Notes under the pieces: generated by a model | Seen by the model: only the letters and a program-made list of their open reading frames with translations | The model's database searches: none | What the model was told of the DNA's origin: nothing | Program-made: the position numbers and the translations under genes | In this document: in pieces, positions 7,847-14,996 of the stretch | Layout of the letters: the number at the start of each line of letters is the position of its first letter | How positions within the stretch are numbered: position 1 is the stretch's first letter | Source of the DNA: Clostridium sp. UBA4108 | GTDB taxonomy: Bacteria > Bacillota > Clostridia > Clostridiales > Clostridiaceae | Length of the DNA: 22,086 nucleotides | Direction: 5' to 3' | Assembly: GCA_002381695.1 (NCBI GenBank) | Contig: DFXM01000039.1 | Location: 296,519-318,604 of the forward strand

Positions 7847-8168
7847 TTAATTAAGGCTTTGTTTCAGTATAGTGGTGATAATGAGCTACATATTATTACT
7901 CACAGCTCTGCATAAGTTCAACTAGAGATTCCTTTGCTCTGCAGGAATATAAGTTTACACTTAAACCGTTTCGAAAGATTGATTTACTAAGGCTCTATTC
8001 AAGCAAAAAGCTAAAATGCAACAACTCGATTCTCTCGAACAAATTGTATTTCTTAACGATGTTCACTTTCATATAATCTAAGTAAATCTAATCTTCCTGC
8101 AAATGGTTTGCTTCGTAATAATATGTAGTTCTATAATCAACAGTCATTTAAAACAAAGTCTTAATTAA
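7847..8168. repeat. 322-bp palindromic intergenic element (MITE-like), repeat copies C and D
   Basis: The ends TTAATTAAGGCTTTGTTT (7847-7864) and its complement at 8151-8168 match at 17 of 18 positions. Inward from both ends the arms carry the shared repeat core (ACATATTATTAC), then AAACCGTTT or a variant, then GATTTACTAAG (7981-7991), matching the complement of CTAAGTAAATC (8080-8090). Arm C carries an extra 58 bp or so (about 7914-7965) that arm D lacks. The middle, about 8000-8070, is unique and has no useful reading frame. It fills almost the whole 387-bp gap between the TVP38 gene and the leftward hydrolase. No transposase is nearby, so a non-autonomous miniature element is the best reading. 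No clear target-site duplication was found. Confidence 0.7.
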
Positions 8169-8177
8169 AGTGTTAGA

Positions 8178-9122
8178 TTAATTTGATACATACTTACTTA
8201 AAAACTCAGTAACCTTTTTTTCATAACCTATTTTGGCATCTCTATATGCAGTAGCATGTTGAGCATTAGGAATAATAAATATATCCTTTTCACTAGAGCA
8301 TTTTTCATATAGTCTGTTTACCATTTCATAAGGAACAAAAGTGTCTGCATCTCCATGAATGAATAGAATAGGTGTTTTTGATTTAGCAACTTGATCTAAA
8401 GCTGAAGCCTCACTAAAGAAATATCCTGCTCTTATTTTAGTTAATAGGCTTGTACTTTGTATAATTGGAAAAGAGGGTAAATTATACATTCTTTTTAATT
8501 GATACTCTAGTTGGTCTTTAACTGAAGTATATGCACAGTCTGAGATTATAGCTTTCACGTTATGGGGCAAATTCTCACCACTGGTCATAAGCACAGTAGC
8601 TCCACCCATAGAAACACCATGAAGTATAACTTCTGAATCTTCTCCAAAGGTGTTAATTACATAATCAATCCATTTTACATAATCTTTTCTGTCAGGCCAT
8701 CCAAAGCCTATATAATTTCCTTCACTCTCACCATGTCCTCTTCCATCAGGCATTAAAATATTATAGCCAAGAGTATCACGATAAAATCTTGCATAGCTAA
8801 TCATATCTTTACCCTGACTTATATATCCGTGAGCAAGAATTGCTGTTTTTTTAGTAGGTTTATCTGCTTCAATAAAATATCCATGTAATTTTAATCCATC
8901 ATCTGATGTAATTTCAACATCTTTGAGAGCCACGTGATCAAACCACTCGTATTTAGAGTCTGATGAAGATATTACAGTAGTAGCTTCTAGGTCTTCACTA
9001 CTATTTAAAAAAACTTTTGAGGCTCGTGCAATAGCTAGATTATAAAAATAAAAACTTGTGCCTATACAAGCTAATATAGCCAATATGAAAATTATAGCAA
9101 AAATTTTAATGAATTTTTTCAT
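8178..9122 (-). CDS. Membrane-anchored alpha/beta hydrolase
   Basis: A 314-residue serine hydrolase. One N-terminal transmembrane segment (about residues 5-27) should anchor it with the catalytic domain outside the membrane. Catalytic elements are the oxyanion-region LAHGY (about 96-100), the nucleophile elbow GVSMGG (Ser171), Asp260 in HGDADTFVP and His289 in NAQHA. PDGRGHGESEG (125-135) is typical of the FrsA/BAAT-like alpha/beta hydrolases often annotated as 'alpha/beta hydrolase' or cinnamoyl-ester-hydrolase-like. The substrate is unknown. It is the second gene of a leftward pair, 28 bases after the TetR regulator gene, with a good AAAGGAGATG ribosome binding site. Its 3' end runs directly into the palindromic element, which may act as its terminator. 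Confidence 0.87.
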   Translation of the reverse strand: MKKFIKIFAIIFILAILACIGTSFYFYNLAIARASKVFLNSSEDLEATTVISSSDSKYEWFDHVALKDVEITSDDGLKLHGYFIEADKPTKKTAILAHGYISQGKDMISYARFYRDTLGYNILMPDGRGHGESEGNYIGFGWPDRKDYVKWIDYVINTFGEDSEVILHGVSMGGATVLMTSGENLPHNVKAIISDCAYTSVKDQLEYQLKRMYNLPSFPIIQSTSLLTKIRAGYFFSEASALDQVAKSKTPILFIHGDADTFVPYEMVNRLYEKCSSEKDIFIIPNAQHATAYRDAKIGYEKKVTEFLSKYVSN

Positions 9123-9150
9123 GTCAGCATCTCCTTTGTTAAATTAATTT

Positions 9151-9729
9151 TTAAATATTAATCAAGTTAGTTTTAAAAAGCTGAGTATATATGGAAGAAA
9201 TTTCATCATAGTTAAGAGAAGGGTGGTTTTCACTCCATTTGTATACGAGGGAATTATAAATTTCAAGTAAAAGAAATGCTGTTAACTCAATATTTCCTGC
9301 TTCAATAATATTTCTATCTACAAATAATTGAAGTATTCTTTTTAATTGGGTAAAAACTGCATTTTTCATATATTTTAAACCTTCTACAACTTCTATAGTA
9401 CCAAAGGCGTCTGCCTCTAATGATAACTTTCTAAAAAGAAGATAATTTTCTTTATAAGATAAAACTGTAGAAAGATAATTATATAGCACTTGAATAGTTA
9501 GTGGTTCTTTGTTCATGGTTGCTTCAGCTAAACTTATAATTTTTTCAACTCCTTCTTCAATAATAAATTGAAACAATTCTTCCTTTGTATTAAAAAAGTT
9601 ATAGAAGGTTCCTTTTCCCATATTTGCCATTTTAGTTATCTGCTCTATGGTTGTAGCCTTATATCCAAAATTCTCGAAGCAAGTTTTAGCAACTTTTACT
9701 AAATCATCATGTTTATTTATATTTTTCAT
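9151..9729 (-). CDS. TetR/AcrR-family regulator
   Basis: A 192-residue repressor-type regulator. The N-terminal helix-turn-helix spans about residues 8-54, with FENFGYKATTIEQITKMANM and MGKGTFYNFFNTKEELF, which are diagnostic TetR residues. The remaining helical domain would bind a ligand that cannot be predicted. I take the ATG at 9729 because AGGAGGTGT lies just before it on this strand; the longer frame starting at 9756 includes that site. It is transcribed with the downstream hydrolase. A 22-bp palindrome covers its own -10 box, so autorepression and control of the hydrolase are likely. Confidence 0.9.
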   Translation of the reverse strand: MKNINKHDDLVKVAKTCFENFGYKATTIEQITKMANMGKGTFYNFFNTKEELFQFIIEEGVEKIISLAEATMNKEPLTIQVLYNYLSTVLSYKENYLLFRKLSLEADAFGTIEVVEGLKYMKNAVFTQLKRILQLFVDRNIIEAGNIELTAFLLLEIYNSLVYKWSENHPSLNYDEISSIYTQLFKTNLINI

Positions 9730-9770
9730 AGATACACCTCCTGAACATGTGACCAAAAATATTTTATAGT

Positions 9771-9808
9771 CATATATTCATAATAATATATGTGTGGAAT
9801 AATGTCAA
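9771..9808 (-). promoter_or_regulatory. Promoter and operator of the TetR-hydrolase operon
   Basis: On the minus strand: TTGACA (9808-9803), 17-bp spacer, TATTAT (9785-9780). An inverted repeat CATATATT-6-AATATATG (9771-9792) covers the -10 box completely. This arrangement is what is expected for TetR autorepression. Confidence 0.7.
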
Positions 9809-9891
9809 TGTGAGGTTAATCTATCTTGATATATTTTAAAATGGCGCTCTTGTGTCATTCTATGAAATATATATATGAATTTATTCATAAA

Positions 9892-9926
9892 AAGAGCAGA
9901 GATGAAATTAATCATTCTCTGCTCTT
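9892..9926 (-). terminator. Terminator of the rhodanese gene
   Basis: An 11-bp perfect stem (AAGAGCAGAGA, 9892-9902 with 9916-9926) with a 13-nt loop. On the minus strand it is followed by a run of Ts (complement of 9887-9893), as needed for a leftward transcript. Confidence 0.8.
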
Positions 9927-9947
9927 CCTTAGCTTTTATTTTAAGAA

Positions 9948-10406
9948 TTATTTCTCTAATAATTCATCATGAGGCCAACCTTTTTGACCTTTTTCTAAAA
10001 TAAATAATCTATCAGCATCATAGCCTTTTTCTATTAAGTAATTAATAGTGTTTTTTGCACCACCACCGCCACCTGGGCAAACTACAACGATTGGATCTTT
10101 AGTTGCATTGATTTTATCAAAAGCAACATCAATTTTAGATTTTAACTCATCAGTATCTGCTGGATATGCATAAGTTGGAATTGTACCAAGTATATGATGG
10201 GCATCATAATCTTCTTTTACTTGAATATCAAGGATATACATAGGATCCTTTTTCTCAATAGCAGTTTTTAATTGATCTGCTGTATAATATTGATATTCTT
10301 TAGTTTCACCGTCTTTTTTTCCAGATTGATCAGTTTTGCCACAACCCATAAATATAGCTGACATAATTATGCAAACAGCTAACACTAAGGTAAACTTCTT
10401 TTTCAT
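9948..10406 (-). CDS. Rhodanese-like lipoprotein (sulfurtransferase)
   Basis: A 152-residue exported lipoprotein. The N-terminus MKKKFTLVLAV...IFMGC is a lipoprotein signal with the modified cysteine at Cys22. The mature part is one rhodanese domain: YYTADQLKTAIEKKDPMYILDIQ (substrate-fold start), DYDAHHILGTIPTYAYP, and the active-site loop beginning at Cys110 (VVVCPGGGGGAKN). The loop of five glycines is unusually flexible and uncharged. The protein should therefore sit outside the cell membrane and handle sulfane sulfur or another thiol-bound ligand. E. coli YnjE is an exported multi-domain rhodanese encoded beside the ynjBCD importer; this is a single-domain analogue. It is divergent from, and shares a control region with, the importer operon. 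AGGGGGAA precedes the ATG. Confidence 0.85.
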   Translation of the reverse strand: MKKKFTLVLAVCIIMSAIFMGCGKTDQSGKKDGETKEYQYYTADQLKTAIEKKDPMYILDIQVKEDYDAHHILGTIPTYAYPADTDELKSKIDVAFDKINATKDPIVVVCPGGGGGAKNTINYLIEKGYDADRLFILEKGQKGWPHDELLEK

Positions 10407-10450
10407 TTAAATTCCCCCTAATTTTGATGTAAGTATATGTAACCTCAATC

Positions 10451-10479
10451 ATTATATATAAATAATTTTATAAAATCAA
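10451..10479 (-). promoter_or_regulatory. Promoter of the rhodanese gene
   Basis: On the minus strand: TTGATT (10479-10474), 17-bp spacer, TATAAT (10456-10451). It lies about 45 bases before the ATG and fires away from the promoter at 10532-10560. Confidence 0.75.
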
Positions 10480-10519
10480 ATAGATAAATTTTATGCATGA
10501 AGTCTTTAGTATTAAGGCT

Positions 10520-10560
10520 ATCTATATTCCGTTGACAACCATCTATATTCAAGTTATACT
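10520..10560 (+). promoter_or_regulatory. Promoter with flanking direct repeats, importer operon
   Basis: TTGACA (10532-10537), 17-bp spacer, TATACT (10555-10560) is close to the consensus. The 10-mer ATCTATATTC occurs at 10520-10529 and again at 10541-10550. The repeats are 21 bp apart (two helical turns), one just upstream of the -35 and one inside the spacer. This looks like a tandem regulator site on one face of the DNA. Confidence 0.75.
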
Positions 10561-10589
10561 TTTTTTAGTTAAAATATAATTATTAATTA

Positions 10590-10631
10590 GAGAGGACATT
10601 AGTACCTCTCATTTTTATGTGATGAAAGAGG
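10590..10631 (+). promoter_or_regulatory. Possible attenuator in the importer-operon leader
   Basis: About 25-45 nt after the expected transcription start, GAGAGG (10590-10595) pairs with CCTCTC (10605-10610). A run of five T follows (10612-10616), like a small intrinsic terminator before the first gene. CCTCT (10605-10609) can instead pair with AGAGG (10627-10631) at the ribosome binding site. The two structures exclude each other. No known riboswitch was recognised. Confidence 0.45.
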
Positions 10632-10646
10632 AAAGGATGGATAGTT

Positions 10647-11438
10647 ATGTATAAGGGAAGGATAAGTATAAAGACTCATCAGCTTCTTAGCTTTCATCCA
10701 ATGTTCGCAAAACTTTCATTGGGTGAAAATGTATTTTGGCCAGGGTGCGCGATTTTATCTATGGGTGAAGATATTGTTCAAAAAACCTATGAATTACTAA
10801 AGACACAAATACCTGATCTAGTGTTTAGCACTATGTGTTGTGGAAAACCATCTTTACATATCGATGGAGGAAAGCCTTATGTGAAAAGAAAAGCTTATTT
10901 AAATAAAGAATTTGAAGCCTGTGGCACAAAGAGAATTTACACACTTTGTCCAAATTGTCAACACACTTTATCAGAATATAGTGGACTAGAAATAATTTCA
11001 GCATGGACTGTACTAGATAAAGCTATACCTAAAGATAAATATGATATGTGTAAAGGAATAAGGATGGCATTACATGATCCTTGTCCTGTTCGGAATCATC
11101 TTGAAAACACCACTGCAGCAAGAAGTATACTAACTAAGCTGGGTGTAGAAATATTAGAATTTAAACATCATGGGGAAAAGACCATATGTTGTGGTAAGAA
11201 GGATATGCTTATGACTCTAGAGCCCGAAAAGGGACAAAAGCTTTTTGAAATCCGTGCAAAGGAGGCACCATCACCGCATATTGTAACCTATTGTGCTTCT
11301 TGTGTGGATACCTTCCGTCAAAATGGTTTTCAAGGAACTCATATTCTAGAATTGTTATGGAACATACAGTCAAATGGTTCTTGGAAAAATAGATATCAGG
11401 CAGTAAGGGAAGTTAAAAGGGGAGATAAGGAATGTTAG
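10647..11438 (+). CDS. Double CCG-domain (HdrB/GlpC-like) iron-sulfur protein
   Basis: A 263-residue soluble protein with two complete cysteine-rich CCG motifs. The first is Cys34, Cys64-Cys65, Cys101 and Cys104 (WPGCA, MCCGKP, CPNC). The second is Cys146, Cys181-Cys182, Cys216 and Cys219 (HDPCP, ICCGK, CASC). In heterodisulfide reductase HdrB such motifs bind a non-cubane [4Fe-4S] cluster that attacks disulfides. Related domains occur in GlpC, lactate-utilisation LutA and succinate:quinone reductase SdhE. No separate ferredoxin domain is seen. It is the first gene of the importer operon and overlaps the next by 7 bases. A redox or sulfur-handling role in the cytosol is likely, perhaps as partner of the divergent rhodanese; this is inference. 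Confidence 0.83.
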   Translation: MYKGRISIKTHQLLSFHPMFAKLSLGENVFWPGCAILSMGEDIVQKTYELLKTQIPDLVFSTMCCGKPSLHIDGGKPYVKRKAYLNKEFEACGTKRIYTLCPNCQHTLSEYSGLEIISAWTVLDKAIPKDKYDMCKGIRMALHDPCPVRNHLENTTAARSILTKLGVEILEFKHHGEKTICCGKKDMLMTLEPEKGQKLFEIRAKEAPSPHIVTYCASCVDTFRQNGFQGTHILELLWNIQSNGSWKNRYQAVREVKRGDKEC

Positions 11439-12031
11439 ATACCTATGGAAGAAAATATATAGATAAATTATTTGATAAGGGAGCCGATTTATTCCTAGGA
11501 ATGAAATTAAAGCCTACACATATTACCCTGTTAGCAGCTTTAACAGGTATTATTGGAGCAGTGGCTTTTTCTTTTGGTAATTTTCTTCTTTCCATCCTCT
11601 TATTATGGTTTTCAGGATATTTAGATGCCACAGATGGTGCTATGGCAAGAAAAAGTGGTCAAACCTCTCCTGTAGGCACATTGCTAGATATTTGGTTAGA
11701 TAGGTTAGTTGAATTAAGTTATATTATAGCTTTTGCCACTCAATGCAAAGAGTCCACCTTCTGTTTACTATTACTTGCTTGTGCCATAGTACTTTCTATG
11801 ACAGTTTTCTTAACCAGTGGTATGCTTATAGAAAATACAGGAATGAAAAGTTTTCATTATCAAGCGGGGTTAATGGAGAGAACAGAAGGATTTATTATGT
11901 TTACTATTATGATAATATTTCATCCATATATGAAGATTCTTGCATGTGTTTACGCGATTTTAATTTTATATACAGCTATACAAAGATTACATATGGCTAT
12001 GAAAGTATTAGGAGGTAATAATGAAAAATAA
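11432..12031 (+). CDS. CDP-alcohol phosphatidyltransferase (YnjF-like)
   Basis: A 199-residue integral membrane enzyme with about six hydrophobic segments. It has the complete CDP-alcohol phosphotransferase signature D-x2-DG-x2-AR-x8-G-x3-D-x3-D: Asp65, Asp68-Gly69, Ala72-Arg73, Gly82, Asp86 and Asp90. These residues bind the metal and the CDP-lipid and activate the alcohol. Such enzymes join a diacylglycerol-phosphate group to an alcohol such as glycerol phosphate, serine or inositol. The substrate here is unknown. The size and setting match E. coli YnjF, also encoded next to the YnjBCD importer. It overlaps the CCG gene by 7 bases and the substrate-binding-protein gene by 11, so translation of all three is probably coupled. 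Confidence 0.88.
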   Translation: MLDTYGRKYIDKLFDKGADLFLGMKLKPTHITLLAALTGIIGAVAFSFGNFLLSILLLWFSGYLDATDGAMARKSGQTSPVGTLLDIWLDRLVELSYIIAFATQCKESTFCLLLLACAIVLSMTVFLTSGMLIENTGMKSFHYQAGLMERTEGFIMFTIMIIFHPYMKILACVYAILILYTAIQRLHMAMKVLGGNNEK

Positions 12032-13229
12032 AAAATTAATAACTGTTTCTTTAGTAATCTGTATTATATGCTCTCTATTTGGTTTAACTGCATGTAAAAG
12101 CAGTGAAAGTAAAGAGGAAGTAGTTACCTTATATGGCTGGGGTGGAGATGAGAGAGTTAATACATGGATTGATACAGAACTCTCTACTTATGTTAAAGAG
12201 AATTATGGTATCACGGTGAGACGTGTTCCAATGAACATTGATGAAATTTTATTGAAATTAACAAATGAGAAAAGTTCAGCAGAAAAAGGATCTATTGATG
12301 TTATTTGGTTAAATGGAGAAAATTTTTATTATGCAAATAAAAATCACCTTCTACATGGACCTTTTGTGGATAAGTTAGACAATGCAAAAAAATACGTAGA
12401 TTTAGAAGGTGATGCGGCAACTATGGATTTTGGATATGCAACAGAGGGCTATGAAGCACCTTGGGGAACCGCACAATTTGTATTTACCTATGATAGTACA
12501 AAAATTCAAAATCCGCCAACCAGTGCTAGTGCATTGAAAGAATATGTGATGAATAATCCAGGACGTTTTACATATCCAAAATCTAGTGATTTTACAGGTT
12601 CAGCTTTTGTTAGAACTGTACTGTATGATATGATAGGCTATGATAAATTAAAAGATTTACCTGCTGACTATGATAAGGTAAAAGAAACTATAGCACCTGC
12701 ACTAGAATATTTTAAGGAAATACAGCCATATTTATGGAAAAAGGGTGAAACCTATCCAGCAGATGCTGCACAGCTTGATAGTTTATATCAAGATGGAGAA
12801 GTAGATATTGCAATGGATTATAGTGCAAATAAAGCTTTAAGTAAGGTGGCAGATAAGAGTTGGCCAGCGTCAACTAAAACCTTTGTGTGGGACAATGGAA
12901 CACCTTTTAATACACATTACTTAGCTATTGCTGCAAACGCACCTAATTTAGAAAATGCATTGAAATTAATTGATGGAGCATTATCAGCAGAAATGCAAAT
13001 TTCTAAAGCTGATTTAACAGGTTGGGCTGATTTACCTGTGCTTAAATATGATAAATTAACTAAAGAGGAACAAGGAGAACTTGATAAGAAGCTTACACCT
13101 GCACAGGAGTATGCAGATACAATTTTGAGTTACGAAGAACTTTCAAAACATCAACAACCAGAGCTAAGATCAGATTTAGTTGTTGTAATTGAAAAAGTAT
13201 GGGAGGACGTGATTCTATTTGGCAAGTAA
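12021..13229 (+). CDS. ABC importer substrate-binding lipoprotein (YnjB-like)
   Basis: A 402-residue extracellular solute-binding protein of the type I/thiamine-iron-putrescine-like class. The signal ends in the lipobox LTAC (Cys25). The mature protein begins EEVVTLYGWGGDERVNTWID and has features of YnjB-type proteins: VIWLNGENFYYANKNHLLHG (about residues 93-113), the EAPWGTAQFVFTYDS strand (about 145-159) and YQDGEVDIAMDYSAN (about 255-269). No substrate can be assigned. GGAGGT precedes the ATG, which overlaps the end of the phosphatidyltransferase gene by 11 bases. It works with the two permeases and the ATPase that follow. Confidence 0.87.
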   Translation: MKNKKLITVSLVICIICSLFGLTACKSSESKEEVVTLYGWGGDERVNTWIDTELSTYVKENYGITVRRVPMNIDEILLKLTNEKSSAEKGSIDVIWLNGENFYYANKNHLLHGPFVDKLDNAKKYVDLEGDAATMDFGYATEGYEAPWGTAQFVFTYDSTKIQNPPTSASALKEYVMNNPGRFTYPKSSDFTGSAFVRTVLYDMIGYDKLKDLPADYDKVKETIAPALEYFKEIQPYLWKKGETYPADAAQLDSLYQDGEVDIAMDYSANKALSKVADKSWPASTKTFVWDNGTPFNTHYLAIAANAPNLENALKLIDGALSAEMQISKADLTGWADLPVLKYDKLTKEEQGELDKKLTPAQEYADTILSYEELSKHQQPELRSDLVVVIEKVWEDVILFGK

Positions 13230-14082
13230 TAAACATAAGAAAAAAATAGCTAGGGGACTTATGTTATTTCCCTCTTTAGCAATTGTGCTTCTTATTACTA
13301 CGTTTGTTATTGTCAATACGTTTATAGAAAGCTTGGGATACATTCCGGAGCTTTCTTTTCATGACTTCAATTTTAAATATTATAGGGAATTATTTTCAGA
13401 TCCAGTATTCCTGAAAAGTTTAATTTATAGCTTTAAGGTGGCAATTATTTCAGCCATTATTGCTACAGTCCTAGGCAGTTACCTAGGTTATTATATTTCA
13501 AGAACCAGAAATGTTTTCATAAATATTCTCTATAGATTGCCCATATTACTTTCCTATGTGGCAGCTACGGCACTTATTTATAATACCTATAGTGATAAGG
13601 GACTATTATTTCATATAATTTCTGCCTTTGGTTTTCATGGAAGTAGTATTAACCTTATTTTTCATTCAAGTGGTATAGCAGTAATACTTTTGAATGTGTT
13701 TAAGGGAATGCCTTTTATTGCATTCAGTGTAGCGCCTATTTTTATGGAGTCAGATGAAAATTATCTATTTGTAGCACAAAACTTAGGATGCAGTAAGCTA
13801 CAATACGTTATAAAGATTCTATTACCTTTAGCCAAAAGAGCCATATTCACATCATTTTTGATAATATTTAACTTCAATATGTTTACCTATGAAGGCTTTT
13901 ATTATCTAGGACCATCTAATCCAATTTCCATAGGAGTTTATGCCTATAAAACCTATTTAAACCCAGATTTATCTAATAGAATTTATGGAATGGCAATCAA
14001 TATGATAATGATTTTAATATCTCTTATATTATGTTTTTTGTACTATAGGATGATTCAGGATAAAAATGGAGAAAAGGAGTAG
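13219..14082 (+). CDS. ABC importer permease 1 (N-terminal half of YnjC-like)
   Basis: A 287-residue inner-membrane permease with about six transmembrane segments. The cytoplasmic coupling (EAA) loop is visible as FVAQNLGCSKLQYVIKILLP at about residues 189-208, with the conserved glycine in NLG. It starts with TTG at 13219, 11 bases after GGGAGGA (13201-13207), and overlaps the substrate-binding-protein gene by 11 bases. In E. coli the equivalent YnjC carries two permease halves in a single chain; here they are separate genes, as in most ABC importers. Expected to form a heterodimer with the next gene product. Confidence 0.87.
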   Translation: MASNKHKKKIARGLMLFPSLAIVLLITTFVIVNTFIESLGYIPELSFHDFNFKYYRELFSDPVFLKSLIYSFKVAIISAIIATVLGSYLGYYISRTRNVFINILYRLPILLSYVAATALIYNTYSDKGLLFHIISAFGFHGSSINLIFHSSGIAVILLNVFKGMPFIAFSVAPIFMESDENYLFVAQNLGCSKLQYVIKILLPLAKRAIFTSFLIIFNFNMFTYEGFYYLGPSNPISIGVYAYKTYLNPDLSNRIYGMAINMIMILISLILCFLYYRMIQDKNGEKE

Positions 14083-14086
14083 GATA

Positions 14087-14869
14087 ATGAAAAAATTAAT
14101 ATATAGAGTAGGACTTTTATTTATTTTTATATTTCTTATACTTCCAATCCTGTCTATGATTCTTTGGGCCTTCTTTAGTAATTGGAAATCCACAGAGATT
14201 TTGCCTAATAATTTTACTATGGCAGGCTTTCAGTACTTTTTTAAATCTGGGGATTGGTATATTGCTTTAAAATCAGTGGTTTTTTCTGTGGAGGTAGGAT
14301 TTTTTTCCTTAATACTTAGCATTATGCTTTCCCGATTTTTTATTACTAGTACAATGAAGAATAAGGTATCACTAGAAAGTATTTTCTACTTACCAATGTT
14401 ACTTCCTGTCATAAGTATATGTTTAGGAAGTCATAAGATGTTCTTGCCATACTTCTCCTCCAGTGGGTTTGCAGTGATGGTTTTACATATATATTTTTCT
14501 TTGCCCTATGCATTTAAAATGGTATATTCTTATTATACGGTTTGGGGGATAGAGGATGAGCTAATTGCAAGAGGGTTAGGTGCATCGCCTTGGCAAGCCT
14601 TTAAATATATCAATATTCCTATATATTTACAAGGGTATGTAGCAAGCTTCCTTATGGCATTTATCATATCTTATTCTCAGTATTTTATTAATTTTTTCAT
14701 AGGAAGTAGTAAACATATTAATTTTTCCATGATCATGACACCCTATATTACAAATTCCAATAGAAATATTTCAGCAGCCTATATATTAATGTATCTATTT
14801 TATAGTGTAGTGGTAATGCAAATAACTTCACTTATAATAAAAGGCTATAAAAGAAAAACTTCATTTTAA
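14087..14869 (+). CDS. ABC importer permease 2 (C-terminal half of YnjC-like)
   Basis: A 260-residue membrane permease with about six transmembrane segments. Its EAA loop is ELIARGLGASPWQAFKYINI (about residues 165-184), close to the EAAxxLGAS consensus. I prefer the ATG at 14087 over the in-frame ATG at 14066: AAGGAG (14074-14079) lies 7 bases upstream of it and only 4 bases separate it from the stop of permease 1. The next gene, the ATPase, starts 127 bases further on, and a structured RNA element fills the gap. Confidence 0.87.
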   Translation: MKKLIYRVGLLFIFIFLILPILSMILWAFFSNWKSTEILPNNFTMAGFQYFFKSGDWYIALKSVVFSVEVGFFSLILSIMLSRFFITSTMKNKVSLESIFYLPMLLPVISICLGSHKMFLPYFSSSGFAVMVLHIYFSLPYAFKMVYSYYTVWGIEDELIARGLGASPWQAFKYINIPIYLQGYVASFLMAFIISYSQYFINFFIGSSKHINFSMIMTPYITNSNRNISAAYILMYLFYSVVVMQITSLIIKGYKRKTSF

Positions 14870-14883
14870 TTCCAAGGTACTCC

Positions 14884-14936
14884 TAGTTTCAATATTGTTG
14901 TTTTAAAATGGTTTAGGAATAATAATATTGGAACCA
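14884..14936 (+). other. Intra-operon RNA hairpin with G-U pairs
   Basis: Bases 14886-14902 pair with 14918-14934 in an unbroken 17-pair helix that uses three G-U pairs. One A-C mismatch and one more pair extend it to 14884/14936. The G-U pairs only work in rightward RNA; on the other strand they become A-C mismatches. There is no U tract, so it is more likely a processing or stability element than a terminator. CCAAGG occurs on both sides (14872, 14934). Confidence 0.6.
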
Positions 14937-14996
14937 AGGATAACATGAAATTGAAATAGAGTTAAAACAAAAATATTAATAATAAGGATGGAAGCA

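Noticed and set aside
7847..8168. Insertion sequence with transposase
   Set aside because: Too short at 322 bp and no reading frame; kept only as a non-coding palindromic element.
11743..12018. Rightward 91-codon frame inside the phosphatidyltransferase gene
   Set aside because: It overlaps the conserved gene in another frame, and its composition looks like an out-of-frame reading.
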